Below are positions 26,408 through 35,978 of a stretch of 64,000 nt of DNA, in pieces. A program made the translations under genes and the position numbers. Numbering within the stretch: position 1 is the first letter of the stretch; each line of letters opens with the position of its first letter. The notes beneath the pieces were generated by a model. The model made no database searches. It saw only the letters and a program-made list of their open reading frames with translations, and had not been told where the DNA came from. Source of the stretch: Streptomyces sp. NBC_01317 (lineage in GTDB: Bacteria > Actinomycetota > Actinomycetes > Streptomycetales > Streptomycetaceae); NCBI RefSeq assembly GCF_035961655.1, contig NZ_CP108393.1:1736001-1800000 (forward strand), written 5' to 3'.

Positions 26408-27606
26408 TAAGTGAAGGCAGGCGCAGCGACGGGCTGAGCGTTCTCAATAAGGGACGAATCGCCCATTTCGCTCAGGACCAGGGCCAGTGCCCCCAGCACT
26501 TCCGCCCGGCTGCCGAGCGCCCCGGGGAGCACCGAGAGCTGTCGCGCCGCGCTCGGGATCGCGTACCGGGAGACCGACTCCCTTATCGGCCCGAGCACCA
26601 GTTCCCCAGCCTCCGCCAGATCACCGCCGAGCACCACCCGGCTCGGGTTCAGGAGGTTGCACAGATTGGCCACCCCGCTGCCGATGTGACGGCCCACGTC
26701 GCCCACCACCCGGCGGCAGCCCGGATCGCCGTCCCTGGCGAGCTGGACCACCCGCTCCATGGTGAGGTCGGGGCCATGGCTCGACTGGAGGAGGGGCAGG
26801 ACGTAGCGGGCCGCCGTGAAGGTCTCCAGACAGCCCCGGTTGCCGCAGCGGCAGACGGGCCCCGACTCGTCCAGCGTGATGTGCCCGATCTCCCCCGCCG
26901 TACCGCCGGGCCCCCGGTAGATCTGGCCGTCTATGACCAGTCCCGCGCCGACCCCGCTGGCGACCTTGATGTACGCCAGGTCCCTGACCCCGCGTCCGCT
27001 CCCCCACACCAGCTCGCCCAGCGCGCCGAGATTGGCGTCGTTGTCGACGTACACCGGCACCCCCAGGCGCGCGGCCAGTTCCTCGCTGGGGTTGATCCCG
27101 GTCCAGCCCGGCAGGATCGAGGTGGAGCCGAGCGTGCCCGACTCGACGTCGATGGGTCCTGGCACGCCGAGGCCCACGCCGATCACCTTCTGGCGGTTGA
27201 CGCCGGTGGTCACGATCAGCCGCTCGACCAGTTCCTCGGCCCGGCCGAAACCCTGCGCCGAGGAGGCGTCCACATCCAGCGGCTCGGACTCCTCCGCGAG
27301 CACCTGGTGCGCCAGATTCCCCACGGCGACCCGGAGATGGGTGTGTCCGAAGTCCACTCCGATGACAATGCCGGCGTCCCCGCTGAGCGAGACGCTGCGG
27401 GCCCGGCGGCCGCCCGCGGAGGTGGGCGTCACCTCGACGGTGCCGCCGTCCTTCAGCTCCCGGACGATGTTGGAGACGGTCGCCGCCGACAGGCCTGTGC
27501 TCCTGGCGATCTCCGCCTGGGTGAGCGCGCCCGCCATGCGTACCGCACGTACGACCCTTTCGAGGTTGGCCCGGTGCAGCGACGACTGCGACCCTGGAGT
27601 CTCCAC
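26407..27606 (-). CDS. rok7B7: ROK-family transcriptional regulator Rok7B7
   Basis: 399 residues. An N-terminal winged helix-turn-helix (about 10-65; LTQAEIARSTGLSAATVSNI) is followed by a ROK sugar-kinase-like domain: the ATP-site-like DFGHTHLRVAVGN, the ROK signature region VGLGVPGPIDVESG, the sugar-site DNDANLGALGE and the zinc-binding Cys cluster CRCGNRGC. In S. coelicolor the protein in this position, Rok7B7, controls xylose transport, carbon catabolite control and antibiotic production. GTG start at 27606. It is encoded directly upstream of xylFGH on the same strand and should respond to a pentose or related signal. Confidence 0.88.
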   Translation of the reverse strand: METPGSQSSLHRANLERVVRAVRMAGALTQAEIARSTGLSAATVSNIVRELKDGGTVEVTPTSAGGRRARSVSLSGDAGIVIGVDFGHTHLRVAVGNLAHQVLAEESEPLDVDASSAQGFGRAEELVERLIVTTGVNRQKVIGVGLGVPGPIDVESGTLGSTSILPGWTGINPSEELAARLGVPVYVDNDANLGALGELVWGSGRGVRDLAYIKVASGVGAGLVIDGQIYRGPGGTAGEIGHITLDESGPVCRCGNRGCLETFTAARYVLPLLQSSHGPDLTMERVVQLARDGDPGCRRVVGDVGRHIGSGVANLCNLLNPSRVVLGGDLAEAGELVLGPIRESVSRYAIPSAARQLSVLPGALGSRAEVLGALALVLSEMGDSSLIENAQPVAAPAFT

Positions 27607-28094
27607 GACTCATCCACTCCCGCCCTTGGCGGACGGCACGACGACCGTCCCCCGGCCGGGGCCGCGCCAATGAGACCCCGACGTATCTCCAACTTGTGAA
27701 GCCTAAGCTCAGCCTTTCGGGCGGTCCCCCGTCAAGACCTTGAACGGAGCGGGACCATGGCCGAGTTCACGGAGTGACCGGGTCCGACCACCTCTGATCC
27801 GCCGTCGGATCATGGGGCGCCTGGGCCGCGCGGCCTCGGGACCCGGCCCGCCGGGGAGCGGTCCCCCTTGGTGTTTCCCGGCCCGGTGGCCGGTTCCAGC
27901 GGCGATATTCGGACACCGAGGGAGACATATCCCTCACGCGGGACGCACCCGTACGGGGACAGCGGGAAGGGCCCCGGCGTCTGCCGGGGCCCTTCCACCG
28001 CGTCACGGGTACGGGTGCTGTACGGATGCGGAACCGTTATCTCCGCGCGATCTCCGCTATCTCCGCCCGCGGAACCGTTACTTGAGCGTGACCC
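27607..28094. other. 488-bp gene-free region upstream of rok7B7
   Basis: No supported gene. It should contain the rok7B7 promoter in the part next to 27607. A short inverted repeat, GAGGGA / TCCCTC with a 6-base spacer, is at 27918-27935. The hairpin at 27965-27996 ends the ngc transcript. The short open frames lack ribosome-binding sites and family features. Confidence 0.6.
27965..27996 (-). terminator. Terminator of the ngcEFG operon
   Basis: Perfect 14-bp stem GGAAGGGCCCCGGC with loop GTCT, about 100 bases after the ngcG stop. Confidence 0.8.
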
Positions 28095-29012
28095 CTACTT
28101 GAGCGCGCCCGCGGTCAGCCCGGCCACCACCTGGCGCTGGAAGATGATGTACGCCCCCAGCACCGGGAGCATCGCCATCACGAGGCCGGCGAAGAGACCG
28201 GACCAGTCCCCCTTGTAGCCCTGGCTGCTCGCGAGCTGTACGAGCCCCTGGGTGAGGACCTTCTTGTCCGGGTCGGTGTTGAGCACCGTCGGCAGGAGGT
28301 ACTGGTTCCACTGCCCGAGGAAGTTGAAGATGCCGACGCTGATCAGGCCGGGCTTGGCCATCGGCAGCATCACCTGGAAGAACGTCCGCGTGTGCGAGGC
28401 CCCGTCGATGATGGCCGCCTCCGCGACCGACGTGGGCAGCGTCTTGAAGAACGACGTCAGGAAGAACACCGTGAACGGCAGCGAGTAGGCGATGTACACC
28501 AGGATCAGGCCGTGGATGGTGTTCAGCAGGCCCAGGTTGTTCATGACGTAGAACAGCGGCACGAGCGCCAGGATGACCGGGAAGCTCATCCCGCCCACGA
28601 ACAGGAAGTAGATGAAGCGGTTGCCCGGGAACTCGAAACGCGCCAGGACGTACGCGGCCATCGAGCCGAGCAGCAGCGTGCCGACGAGCGAACCGGCCAC
28701 CACCAGGATGGTGTTGAGGAAGTAGTCGCTCATGTGCGCCTGGGTCCAGGCACGCGACCAGTTCTCGAAGTGCAGCTTGTCCGGCAGCGCCCACGGCGAG
28801 GTCAGGATCGACTTGTCGTCCTTGAAGGACGTCATCACCGCCCAGAGCAGCGGCAGCACGACCAGGACGGACCAGATGACCAGGACGCCGTGCGAGAAGA
28901 CGTTGAGGACGCCGCCGCTGCGGTCCTTGCCGGCGGGCGCCGCCTGCTTCTTGACGACCGGCCGCGCCTCGACGGTCTCGGCGGGAGGAGGAGGGGTGTC
29001 AGTGGTCTTCAT
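28095..29012 (-). CDS. ngcG: N-acetylglucosamine/chitobiose ABC transporter permease NgcG
   Basis: 305-residue MalG-type permease with six transmembrane helices after a 35-residue Pro/Ala/Lys-rich cytoplasmic start. The ATPase-contact EAA loop reads VAEAAIIDGASHTRTFFQVM, then LPMAKPGL (about residues 205-230). Its start overlaps the ngcF stop by one base (TGATG), so translation is coupled. It is the last gene of the operon. Membrane partner of NgcF and NgcE. Confidence 0.85.
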   Translation of the reverse strand: MKTTDTPPPPAETVEARPVVKKQAAPAGKDRSGGVLNVFSHGVLVIWSVLVVLPLLWAVMTSFKDDKSILTSPWALPDKLHFENWSRAWTQAHMSDYFLNTILVVAGSLVGTLLLGSMAAYVLARFEFPGNRFIYFLFVGGMSFPVILALVPLFYVMNNLGLLNTIHGLILVYIAYSLPFTVFFLTSFFKTLPTSVAEAAIIDGASHTRTFFQVMLPMAKPGLISVGIFNFLGQWNQYLLPTVLNTDPDKKVLTQGLVQLASSQGYKGDWSGLFAGLVMAMLPVLGAYIIFQRQVVAGLTAGALK

Positions 29013-29935
29013 CAGAACTCCAGCCGCTCACGCCGACCCAGCCGCATCACGACGGCGGAGAAGATCAGTGTGACGATGAGAAGGGCGACGCCGATCGTGG
29101 TCGCGTATCCGGCCTGACCGTCACGGAACGCCTTCTGGTAGACGAGCAACGTCAGCACACTGGTGGAACCGTCCGGCCCGCCGGGGCCGACGGTGATGAT
29201 CTGGACGACGGCGAACGACTCCGCGCCCAGGGCGAGGATGCCCATGTAGACCCAGCCCGACTGCACGGTGTCCCACAGCAGCGGCAGGGTGATGCGGAAG
29301 AAGGTGGTGATCCGGCTGGCGCCGTCCAGCAGCGCCGCCTCGTAGAAGTCCTTGGGGATGGAGGCCATGCCCGCGGAGAACAGGACGACGAAGAAGCCGA
29401 CCTGGCTCCAGACCAGCACGGCCATCACGCACCACAGCGCGAGGTCCGGGTCGCCCAGCCATTCCGGCTGGACACTGCCCAGGCCCACCCCGCTGAGGGC
29501 GGAGTTGATCAGACCGCTGTTCGGGTTGTACGCGAACTGGAAGAGCAGCGCGACGATCGCGATCGAGAGCACCTGGGGGAAGAAGTAGACGATCTTGTAG
29601 AAGCCCGAGCCCTGGACCCCGGCGATCGCCGCTCCCTTTTTACGGCGTCCTCCCACGTTCAGCATGAACGAGAAGAACAGCGCGAGACCCAGTACGACGA
29701 CGGGCAGCAGCAGCGCCAGGAGAACGCTGTGCTGCAACGACTTCCAGAAGGTGTCGTCGTCCAGCAGACGGGAATAGTTCCCGAAGCCGACCATCTTGAA
29801 GTCGGGGCTCAGACCGGTCCAGTCCGTGAACGAATAGTAGATGGACTGAATGAATGGCCAAATGACGAAAATGGTGTACATCGCCAAGGGGACCACCAAA
29901 AATCCCACGATGAACCGGTACTTGCCGTGTTGCAT
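29012..29935 (-). CDS. ngcF: N-acetylglucosamine/chitobiose ABC transporter permease NgcF
   Basis: 307-residue MalF-type permease, six helices, beginning YRFIVGFLVVPLAMYTIFVI. The EAA loop is YEAALLDGASRITTFFRITL (about 205-224). It lies 87 bases downstream of ngcE across a hairpin (29985-30011), and one base overlaps ngcG. No ATPase gene is in the operon; related Streptomyces systems use the shared ATPase MsiK. Confidence 0.85.
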   Translation of the reverse strand: MQHGKYRFIVGFLVVPLAMYTIFVIWPFIQSIYYSFTDWTGLSPDFKMVGFGNYSRLLDDDTFWKSLQHSVLLALLLPVVVLGLALFFSFMLNVGGRRKKGAAIAGVQGSGFYKIVYFFPQVLSIAIVALLFQFAYNPNSGLINSALSGVGLGSVQPEWLGDPDLALWCVMAVLVWSQVGFFVVLFSAGMASIPKDFYEAALLDGASRITTFFRITLPLLWDTVQSGWVYMGILALGAESFAVVQIITVGPGGPDGSTSVLTLLVYQKAFRDGQAGYATTIGVALLIVTLIFSAVVMRLGRRERLEF

Positions 29936-29984
29936 GTCTCCCGACCCCGAATCCTCGGCGGGTGCCGCCGTACTGCCTTGGGGA

Positions 29985-30011
29985 ACCGGAAGCCCCGGTG
30001 GGGCTTCCGGT
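29985..30011 (-). terminator. Intra-operon hairpin between ngcE and ngcF
   Basis: Perfect 12-bp stem ACCGGAAGCCCC with loop GGT, 11 bases after the ngcE stop. Position matches the hairpin after xylF; probably partial termination or 3'-end protection that favours the binding protein. Confidence 0.6.
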
Positions 30012-30022
30012 CACGTCCGCTC

Positions 30023-31471
30023 CTACTGGTGCTTGTAGTGCTTGATCGAGGTGTCCTTGGCGGCTTCGTCGGCGAAGCCCTGGGCCTTCTTGACGGCCTC
30101 GGCCGGCGTGATGCGGCCGGCCATCAGCTCACCGAGGACACCGGTACCGATCTTCTCCTTCTGGAGAGCCACGTACCAGTCCTGGAGCCGCGGGTTGAGC
30201 ACGTTGTCACCCGCGAGCTTCAGCGCGTCGACACCCGCCTGCATCGCGGTCGAGAGGGTCAGCCCGTCCGTGCCGCCGTTGTACGCGCTCAGGGACTTCA
30301 CCTTCGTGGTGAAGTTCTTCGACGCGGCCTCGCTCAGCATGACGCGCAGCTGCTCCATGCCGCCCTGCGGGTTCGCGGCCTTCGCCGGTACGATGAACGG
30401 CTCACCGCCGCCCGCCCAGAGGGTGCCGAACGGCAGCTTGTCCGAGCTGTCCAGGCTGGACGGCGCGGCCACCTTCATCTGGAAGTCCTTCGGCGTGGTC
30501 TTCGCCGCCTCGTTCTCGACCCAGGAGCCGTTCGGGATGAACAGCGCCTTGCCCTCGGTCCACGCGGTCTGCGACTGGATGTGGTCGATACCGGGGGTGC
30601 CCTTGAGGATGTAGCCCTTCTTGAACAGCTCGTAGTACGCCTCGAAGGCGGCCTTCACGGCCGGGTTCTTCCAGGCGTTGGGCTCAAGGTTGTCGATCGC
30701 GTCGAGGACCTCGCGGCCACCGATCTTGCCGATGAACGGGTACAGCGAGAACGGGATGTAGTACGGGTACTTGCCCGCGTACGTCCAGCCCGCGATGCCC
30801 TTCTTCTTGGCCTTCGCACACAGGGCCAGCATCGCGTCCCAGTCCTGGGGGTACTCCGCGTCGAGGTTGTCGAGCGCGGTCTGCGAGTACCACACGCCGT
30901 ACACGGTGTAGGCGTAGTTCATGATCCAGACGGGCTCGCCGTCGTACTGGCCCATCTCGACGATGCCGGGCCGCAGGGTGTCGCGGACCTTCTTCGCCGG
31001 GTCGTCGATCGACGGCGCGTCGAGCAGCGGCGTGAGGTCGGTCAGCTGCTTCTTGCCGACCAGGACGCCCATGTCCATCTGCTCGGCGCCCGAGTTGTCG
31101 ATCAGGTCCGGCGGGGTACCGCCGTTGAACCGGGGCGACAGCTCGGACTGGATCTTCTGCGTCGAAGAGAACTTGACCTTCGCCTTCGGGTACGCCTTCT
31201 CGAACAGCGCGACCGAGTCCTTCGCGTACTCCGTACCGAACCCTCCGTCGAACAGGACGAAGTCGAGCGGCGCCGTCTCGTTCACCCCGAGCGGGTTCTG
31301 CGCGGACGTCTTGCCCTTCTCGACCTTCTTGTCGGTCCCGCTGTCGCTGCTCGCGCACGAAGCCAGGAAGCCCATCGTCGGGACCGTGATCAGGCCGATC
31401 GCTGCGGATCGCTTGATCACGTCTCGACGGCCGAGGCCCTCGTTGGTGTGCTGAGCGGAGGTGGATCCCAT
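30023..31471 (-). CDS. ngcE: N-acetylglucosamine/chitobiose-binding lipoprotein NgcE
   Basis: 482-residue solute-binding lipoprotein of the CUT1 class. The signal sequence has a twin-arginine-like GRRDVIKRSAA segment and the lipobox LASC with Cys39, so Tat export of a lipoprotein is possible. The mature domain starts near PLDFVLFDGGFGTEYAKD and runs to the C-terminus. Streptomyces NgcE proteins bind GlcNAc and/or N,N'-diacetylchitobiose from chitin. I chose 31471 as start (GAGGAC eight bases upstream); the frame is open to 32395, but that part overlaps the divergent GH92 gene. A DasR-like site lies in the promoter region. Confidence 0.87.
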   Translation of the reverse strand: MGSTSAQHTNEGLGRRDVIKRSAAIGLITVPTMGFLASCASSDSGTDKKVEKGKTSAQNPLGVNETAPLDFVLFDGGFGTEYAKDSVALFEKAYPKAKVKFSSTQKIQSELSPRFNGGTPPDLIDNSGAEQMDMGVLVGKKQLTDLTPLLDAPSIDDPAKKVRDTLRPGIVEMGQYDGEPVWIMNYAYTVYGVWYSQTALDNLDAEYPQDWDAMLALCAKAKKKGIAGWTYAGKYPYYIPFSLYPFIGKIGGREVLDAIDNLEPNAWKNPAVKAAFEAYYELFKKGYILKGTPGIDHIQSQTAWTEGKALFIPNGSWVENEAAKTTPKDFQMKVAAPSSLDSSDKLPFGTLWAGGGEPFIVPAKAANPQGGMEQLRVMLSEAASKNFTTKVKSLSAYNGGTDGLTLSTAMQAGVDALKLAGDNVLNPRLQDWYVALQKEKIGTGVLGELMAGRITPAEAVKKAQGFADEAAKDTSIKHYKHQ

Positions 31472-31705
31472 GCTCAAGTCCTCGCCTTCTCCAGGACTCA
31501 GGCGGTGTACCGGTCGCCCGTCCTTCTCGTTTGAGGCGAAGGGCCCCGCCACCGCGGTCAAATGAAGCTGGGTCGTGCAGGATTGTGGTGCTCGAATACA
31601 GAGAGAACGGCCTGAATGGCCGGTCGGATGCGGGCAGAGCCCTCCCCGCCGTCCCCGGTTCCCCCTGATCCGCCCGCCGCTTGAAACCTCGCGGGCCGGT
31701 GTTCG

Positions 31706-31721
31706 ACAGGTATAGTCCACT
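31706..31721. promoter_or_regulatory. DasR-responsive-element-like site
   Basis: ACAGGTATAGTCCACT matches the dre consensus ACTGGTCTAGACCAGT at 12 of 16 positions, and the mismatches are symmetric. It lies 235 bases upstream of the ngcE start. DasR is the GntR-type GlcNAc regulator of Streptomyces, so a site near GlcNAc/chitobiose uptake genes makes sense. Confidence 0.5.
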
Positions 31722-31932
31722 TGCCGCCGGGGGAGCAAGATCGAAAGCAGGTTTGGACGGCAGTCTTTCCCTAGTTGAGACCTCGCGGATATGTGAGCCG
31801 GTGGTGTCCTCATTCGACCACGACGGCCACTTCGAAATGACCGAGTCTCAGCCACTCCCGTCACCGACACACCTTCAACACCCTTGACACCACCCCGGAG
31901 TTGCCTCCTACTGGACCGCGCGCGTCTTGTTT

Positions 31933-31944
31933 GACAACGTTGTC
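31933..31944. promoter_or_regulatory. Palindrome GACAACGTTGTC upstream of the GH92 gene
   Basis: A perfect 12-bp palindrome, with flanking TT and CG, 29 bases before the GH92 start. Its size, centre (CG) and position are typical of LacI-family operators in actinobacteria, so it is a likely repressor site for the mannosidase gene. Confidence 0.5.
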
Positions 31945-31973
31945 CGGCTTGGTTTCGCAGGAGGAAACTCGGT

Positions 31974-34900
31974 ATGCAGGAGAGATCCGCCCCCCGGCGC
32001 AGACAATGGCATGCGGCCGCCCTCGTGGCGACCGCGTCGCTGCTCGTCATGACGGCCCCGTCCGCCGCCACCGCCCAGACCGCCCGGCCGACTCCGGCGG
32101 AAAGGGAATTCACCTCCTCTTTCGAGGCGGACGAATCCCAGCCGGACTGGCGCAACACCGTAGAAGTCGGACCTGGCGGCGAGAAACGGGCATCGGGGGT
32201 CGACGGCGGCTTCAACGCCGGTATCCCCGGAAATGTCACGGACCAGGTGACCGAGGTCCGCGCCAGCGCCGAGAACACGGGCGGGGGCGAGACCAAGGAG
32301 AACCTCGTCGACGTCACTCCCGGCACGAAGTGGCTCGCCTTTGAATCGACCGCCTGGCTCGAATTCGACCTGGCCGAGCCGGTCAAGGTCGTCACCTACG
32401 CCCTGACGTCGGCGAACGACCACGCGGAGCGCGATCCCGCGGACTGGACGCTCCAGGGTTCCGCCGACGGCAAGGAGTGGAAGGACCTCGACTCCCGCAC
32501 CGGCGAGACCTTCGCGGAACGCTTCCAGACCAAATCATATGAATTCGACAATCCCACCGCGTACGCGCACTACCGGCTGAACATCGCCGCGAACGACGGC
32601 GGTTCCGACATCACCCAGCTGGCGGACGTCCAGTTCTCCGACGGGGACACCACCCCGCCGGCGCCCGCCGAGATGCGTACCCAGGTCGACCGCGGCCCGT
32701 CCGGCTCCCCGACCGCCAAGTCCGGCGCCGGGTTCACCGGCACCCGGGCGCTGAAGTACGCCGGTACGCACCAGCCCGAGGGGCGCGCGTACTCGTACAA
32801 CAAGGTCTTCGACGTCAACACGGCGGTACGGCGCGACACCGCGCTCTCGTACCGGATCTACCCGTCCCTCCCGGAGACGGATCTCAACTACCCGGCGACC
32901 AACGTCGCGGTGGACCTGGCCTTCACGGACGGCACGTACCTCAGCGACCTCAAGGCGCTCGACTCGCACGGCGGGCTGCTGACCCCGCAGGGCCAGGGCG
33001 CCGCCAAGCGCCTGTACGTCAACCAGTGGAACCAGGTCGACGCCCGGATCGGCTCGGTCGCCGCCGGCAAGACCGTGGACCGCGTCCTGGTGGCGTACGA
33101 CGCCCCCAAGGGCCCCGGGAAGTTCCAGGGCTGGATCGACGACATCACCCTGGCGCCCAAGGCGCCGGAGAAGCGGCTCGCGCACCTGTCGGACTACGCG
33201 TCCACGGTCCGCGGGACCAACTCCAGCGGGTCGTTCTCGCGCGGCAACACCTTCCCGGCGACCGCCGTGCCCAACGGCTTCAACTTCTGGACGCCGGTGA
33301 CCAACGCCGGTTCGGACAGCTGGCTGTACGAATACGCCCGCGCGAACAACGCCGACAACCTGCCCACGCTCCAGGCGTTCAGCGCCAGCCACGAGCCGAG
33401 CCCGTGGATGGGCGACCGGCAGACCTTCCAGCTGATGCCGTCCGTGGCGGCCGGCGTCCCGGACCCGGACCGCGCCGAGCGGGCGCTGCCCTTCCGGCAC
33501 GAGAACGAGACCGCGAAGCCGCACTACTACGGCGTCACGTTCGAGAACGGCCTGAAGGCCGAGATGACCCCGACCGACCACGCGGCGATGATGCGCTTCA
33601 CCTATCCCGGTGACGACGCCAGCATCGTGTTCGACAACATCTCGAACGCGGGTGGGCTGACCCTCGATCCGGCGACCGACTCCTTCACCGGCTTCTCGGA
33701 CGTCAAGAGCGGTCTGTCGACCGGCGCCACCCGGCTTTTCGTATACGGCGTCTTCGACGCACCCGTCACGGCGAGCGGCAAGCTCACCGGCGGCGGGCGT
33801 GACGACGTCACCGGCTACCTGCGCTTCGACGCGGGAGCGGACCGTACCGTCGGACTGCGCCTCGCGACATCGCTGATCAGCGTCGACCAGGCGAAGAAGA
33901 ACCTCGCCGACGAGATCCCCGCCGGCACCCGCTTCGAGAAGGTCGAGAGCGGCGCACAGAGGGCGTGGGACTCCCTGCTGGGCCGGATCGAGGTGGAGGG
34001 CGCGGACCACGACCAGCTGACGTCCCTGTACTCCAGCCTCTACCGGCTCTACCTCTATCCGAACTCCGGCTTCGAGAACACCGGCACGAAGTCCCGGCCG
34101 AAGCAGCAGTACGCCAGCCCCTTCTCGCCGCAGACCGGGCCCGACACGCCGACGCAGACCGGCGCGAAGATCGTCGACGGCGAGGTGTACGTCAACAACG
34201 GCTTCTGGGACACGTACCGGACGACCTGGCCCGCGTACTCCTTCCTCACCCCGAAGAAGGCCGGGAAGCTCGTCGACGGGTTCGTGCAGCAGTACAAGGA
34301 CGGTGGCTGGATCTCGCGCTGGTCCTCGCCCGGGTACGCCGACCTGATGACCGGCACCAGCTCGGACGTGGCCTTCGCCGACGCGTACGTCAAGGGCGTC
34401 GACTTCGACGCGGAGACGGCGTACGAGGCGGCGCTCAAGAACGCGACCGTCGCGCCCCCCATGTCGGGCGTGGGCCGCAAGGGCATGGAGACGTCGCCGT
34501 TCCTCGGCTACGCCTCCACGGAGACCCATGAGGGCCTCTCCTGGTCGCTGGAGGGCTACCTCAACGACTACGGCCTGGCGGAGATGGGCCAGGCGCTCTA
34601 CAAGAAGACGAAGAAGCCGCGCTACAAGGAGGAGTCCGCGTACTTCCTCAACCGCGCCCAGAACTACGTCTCGCTCTTCGACACCCAGGCCGGCTTCTTC
34701 CAGGGCCGCAACCTCAAGGGCGACTGGCGGGTGCCGTCGGCCAGCTACGACCCGCGGATCTGGGGGTACGACTACACCGAGACGAACGGCTGGGGTTACG
34801 CCTTCACCGCGCCGCAGGACAGCCGCGGTCTGGCCAACCTGTACGGCGGCCGCGCCGGGCTCGGCGAGAAGCTCGACACGTACTTCTCGACGCCGGAGAC

Positions 34901-35813
34901 GGCCGGGGCCGAGTTCGTCGGCTCGTACGGCGGGGTCATCCACGAGATGACGGAGGCACGCGACGTCCGGATGGGCATGTACGGCCACTCCAACCAGGTC
35001 GCCCACCACGTCACGTACATGTACAACGCGGCCTCGCAGCCGTGGAAGACGCAGGAGAAGGTCCGCGAGGTCCTCTCCCGCCTCTACACCGGCAGCGAGA
35101 TCGGCCAGGGTTACCACGGCGACGAGGACAACGGCGAGCAGTCGGCGTGGTACCTCTTCTCCTCCCTGGGCTTCTACCCGCTGGTGATGGGCAGTGGGGA
35201 GTACGCGATCGGCTCGCCGCTCTTCACGAAGACGACGGTCCACCTGGACAACGGCCGCGACCTGGTCGTCAAGGCGCCGAAGAACAGCGCGAAGAACATC
35301 TACGTCCAGGGTCTGAAGGTCAACGGCAAGACGTGGAACTCCACGTCCCTGCCGCACGACGTGCTGGAGAAGGGCGGCGTGCTGGAGTTCGCCATGGGCT
35401 CCAAGCCCTCCACGTGGGGGACGGGCGCGAACGCGGCCCCGGTCTCGATCACGAAGGACGACAAGGTGCCGGCGCCGCGCACGGACGCGCTGACCGCGTC
35501 GGGCCCGCTCTTCGACAACTCCTCCCGCACGGAGGCCCCTGTCGGGTCGGTGGACCTGCCGGTGGCCGCGTCCACCCGGGCGGTGCAGTACACGCTGACG
35601 TCGGCGAAGGCCGGGACGGCGCCGACCGGCTGGCGGCTGGAGGGCTCGGCCGACGGCACGACGTGGAGGACGCTGGACACGCGGGCGGGTGAGACCTTCG
35701 CGTGGGACAAGCAGACGCGGGCGTTCACGGTGCCGCGTCCGGGGTCGTACGCGCACTACCGGCTGGTGACGGACGGTCAGGCGGCGCTGGCGGAGGTGGA
35801 GCTGCTGCGCTGA
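31974..35813 (+). CDS. Secreted GH92 alpha-mannosidase with flanking F5/8-type modules
   Basis: 1279 residues. An N-terminal signal peptide (ending near AATAQT, residue 35) sends it out of the cell. The central GH92 part has the conserved GYHGDEDNGEQSAWYLFSSL (about 1045-1064), which carries the proposed general-acid Glu; GH92 enzymes are calcium-dependent inverting exo-mannosidases, usually alpha-1,2. On each side is a galactose-binding/discoidin-like module: residues about 90-225 and 1160-1279 share the pattern TLTSA...GSADG..W..LD.R.GETF followed by YAHYRL, so they look like duplicated domains. GAGGAAA precedes the ATG. Likely role: trimming mannose from fungal or plant N-glycans outside the cell, with products taken up elsewhere. 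Confidence 0.88.
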   Translation: MQERSAPRRRQWHAAALVATASLLVMTAPSAATAQTARPTPAEREFTSSFEADESQPDWRNTVEVGPGGEKRASGVDGGFNAGIPGNVTDQVTEVRASAENTGGGETKENLVDVTPGTKWLAFESTAWLEFDLAEPVKVVTYALTSANDHAERDPADWTLQGSADGKEWKDLDSRTGETFAERFQTKSYEFDNPTAYAHYRLNIAANDGGSDITQLADVQFSDGDTTPPAPAEMRTQVDRGPSGSPTAKSGAGFTGTRALKYAGTHQPEGRAYSYNKVFDVNTAVRRDTALSYRIYPSLPETDLNYPATNVAVDLAFTDGTYLSDLKALDSHGGLLTPQGQGAAKRLYVNQWNQVDARIGSVAAGKTVDRVLVAYDAPKGPGKFQGWIDDITLAPKAPEKRLAHLSDYASTVRGTNSSGSFSRGNTFPATAVPNGFNFWTPVTNAGSDSWLYEYARANNADNLPTLQAFSASHEPSPWMGDRQTFQLMPSVAAGVPDPDRAERALPFRHENETAKPHYYGVTFENGLKAEMTPTDHAAMMRFTYPGDDASIVFDNISNAGGLTLDPATDSFTGFSDVKSGLSTGATRLFVYGVFDAPVTASGKLTGGGRDDVTGYLRFDAGADRTVGLRLATSLISVDQAKKNLADEIPAGTRFEKVESGAQRAWDSLLGRIEVEGADHDQLTSLYSSLYRLYLYPNSGFENTGTKSRPKQQYASPFSPQTGPDTPTQTGAKIVDGEVYVNNGFWDTYRTTWPAYSFLTPKKAGKLVDGFVQQYKDGGWISRWSSPGYADLMTGTSSDVAFADAYVKGVDFDAETAYEAALKNATVAPPMSGVGRKGMETSPFLGYASTETHEGLSWSLEGYLNDYGLAEMGQALYKKTKKPRYKEESAYFLNRAQNYVSLFDTQAGFFQGRNLKGDWRVPSASYDPRIWGYDYTETNGWGYAFTAPQDSRGLANLYGGRAGLGEKLDTYFSTPETAGAEFVGSYGGVIHEMTEARDVRMGMYGHSNQVAHHVTYMYNAASQPWKTQEKVREVLSRLYTGSEIGQGYHGDEDNGEQSAWYLFSSLGFYPLVMGSGEYAIGSPLFTKTTVHLDNGRDLVVKAPKNSAKNIYVQGLKVNGKTWNSTSLPHDVLEKGGVLEFAMGSKPSTWGTGANAAPVSITKDDKVPAPRTDALTASGPLFDNSSRTEAPVGSVDLPVAASTRAVQYTLTSAKAGTAPTGWRLEGSADGTTWRTLDTRAGETFAWDKQTRAFTVPRPGSYAHYRLVTDGQAALAEVELLR

Positions 35814-35841
35814 CGCACCGGAGGACGGAGCCCTCGGGCGA

Positions 35842-35875
35842 GGACGGGTCATCGGCGTACGCCGGTGGCCCGTCC
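35842..35875 (+). terminator. Hairpin after the GH92 gene
   Basis: GGACGGG at 35842-35848 pairs with CCCGTCC at 35869-35875, with an inner CGGCG/CGCCG stem. It starts 28 bases after the stop. Confidence 0.6.
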
Positions 35876-35978
35876 GGCGTTCCGGGGCGTCTCTTCGTGC
35901 GGCCGGCGTTCGGGTGGCGGGCGGCTCCCGTCCGGCGCAGAGTGGATGTGGTGTGCTTCCACGCAGAGGGGACTCGCG

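Larger units (their letters stand above)
31472..31973. other. 502-bp divergent promoter region, ngcE / GH92
   Basis: No gene is supported. The region separates two divergently transcribed carbohydrate genes and should hold both promoters. Two operator-like elements are listed separately: a DasR-like site at 31706-31721 and a perfect palindrome at 31933-31944. Base composition is less GC-rich than the flanks, as expected for regulatory DNA. Confidence 0.6.
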
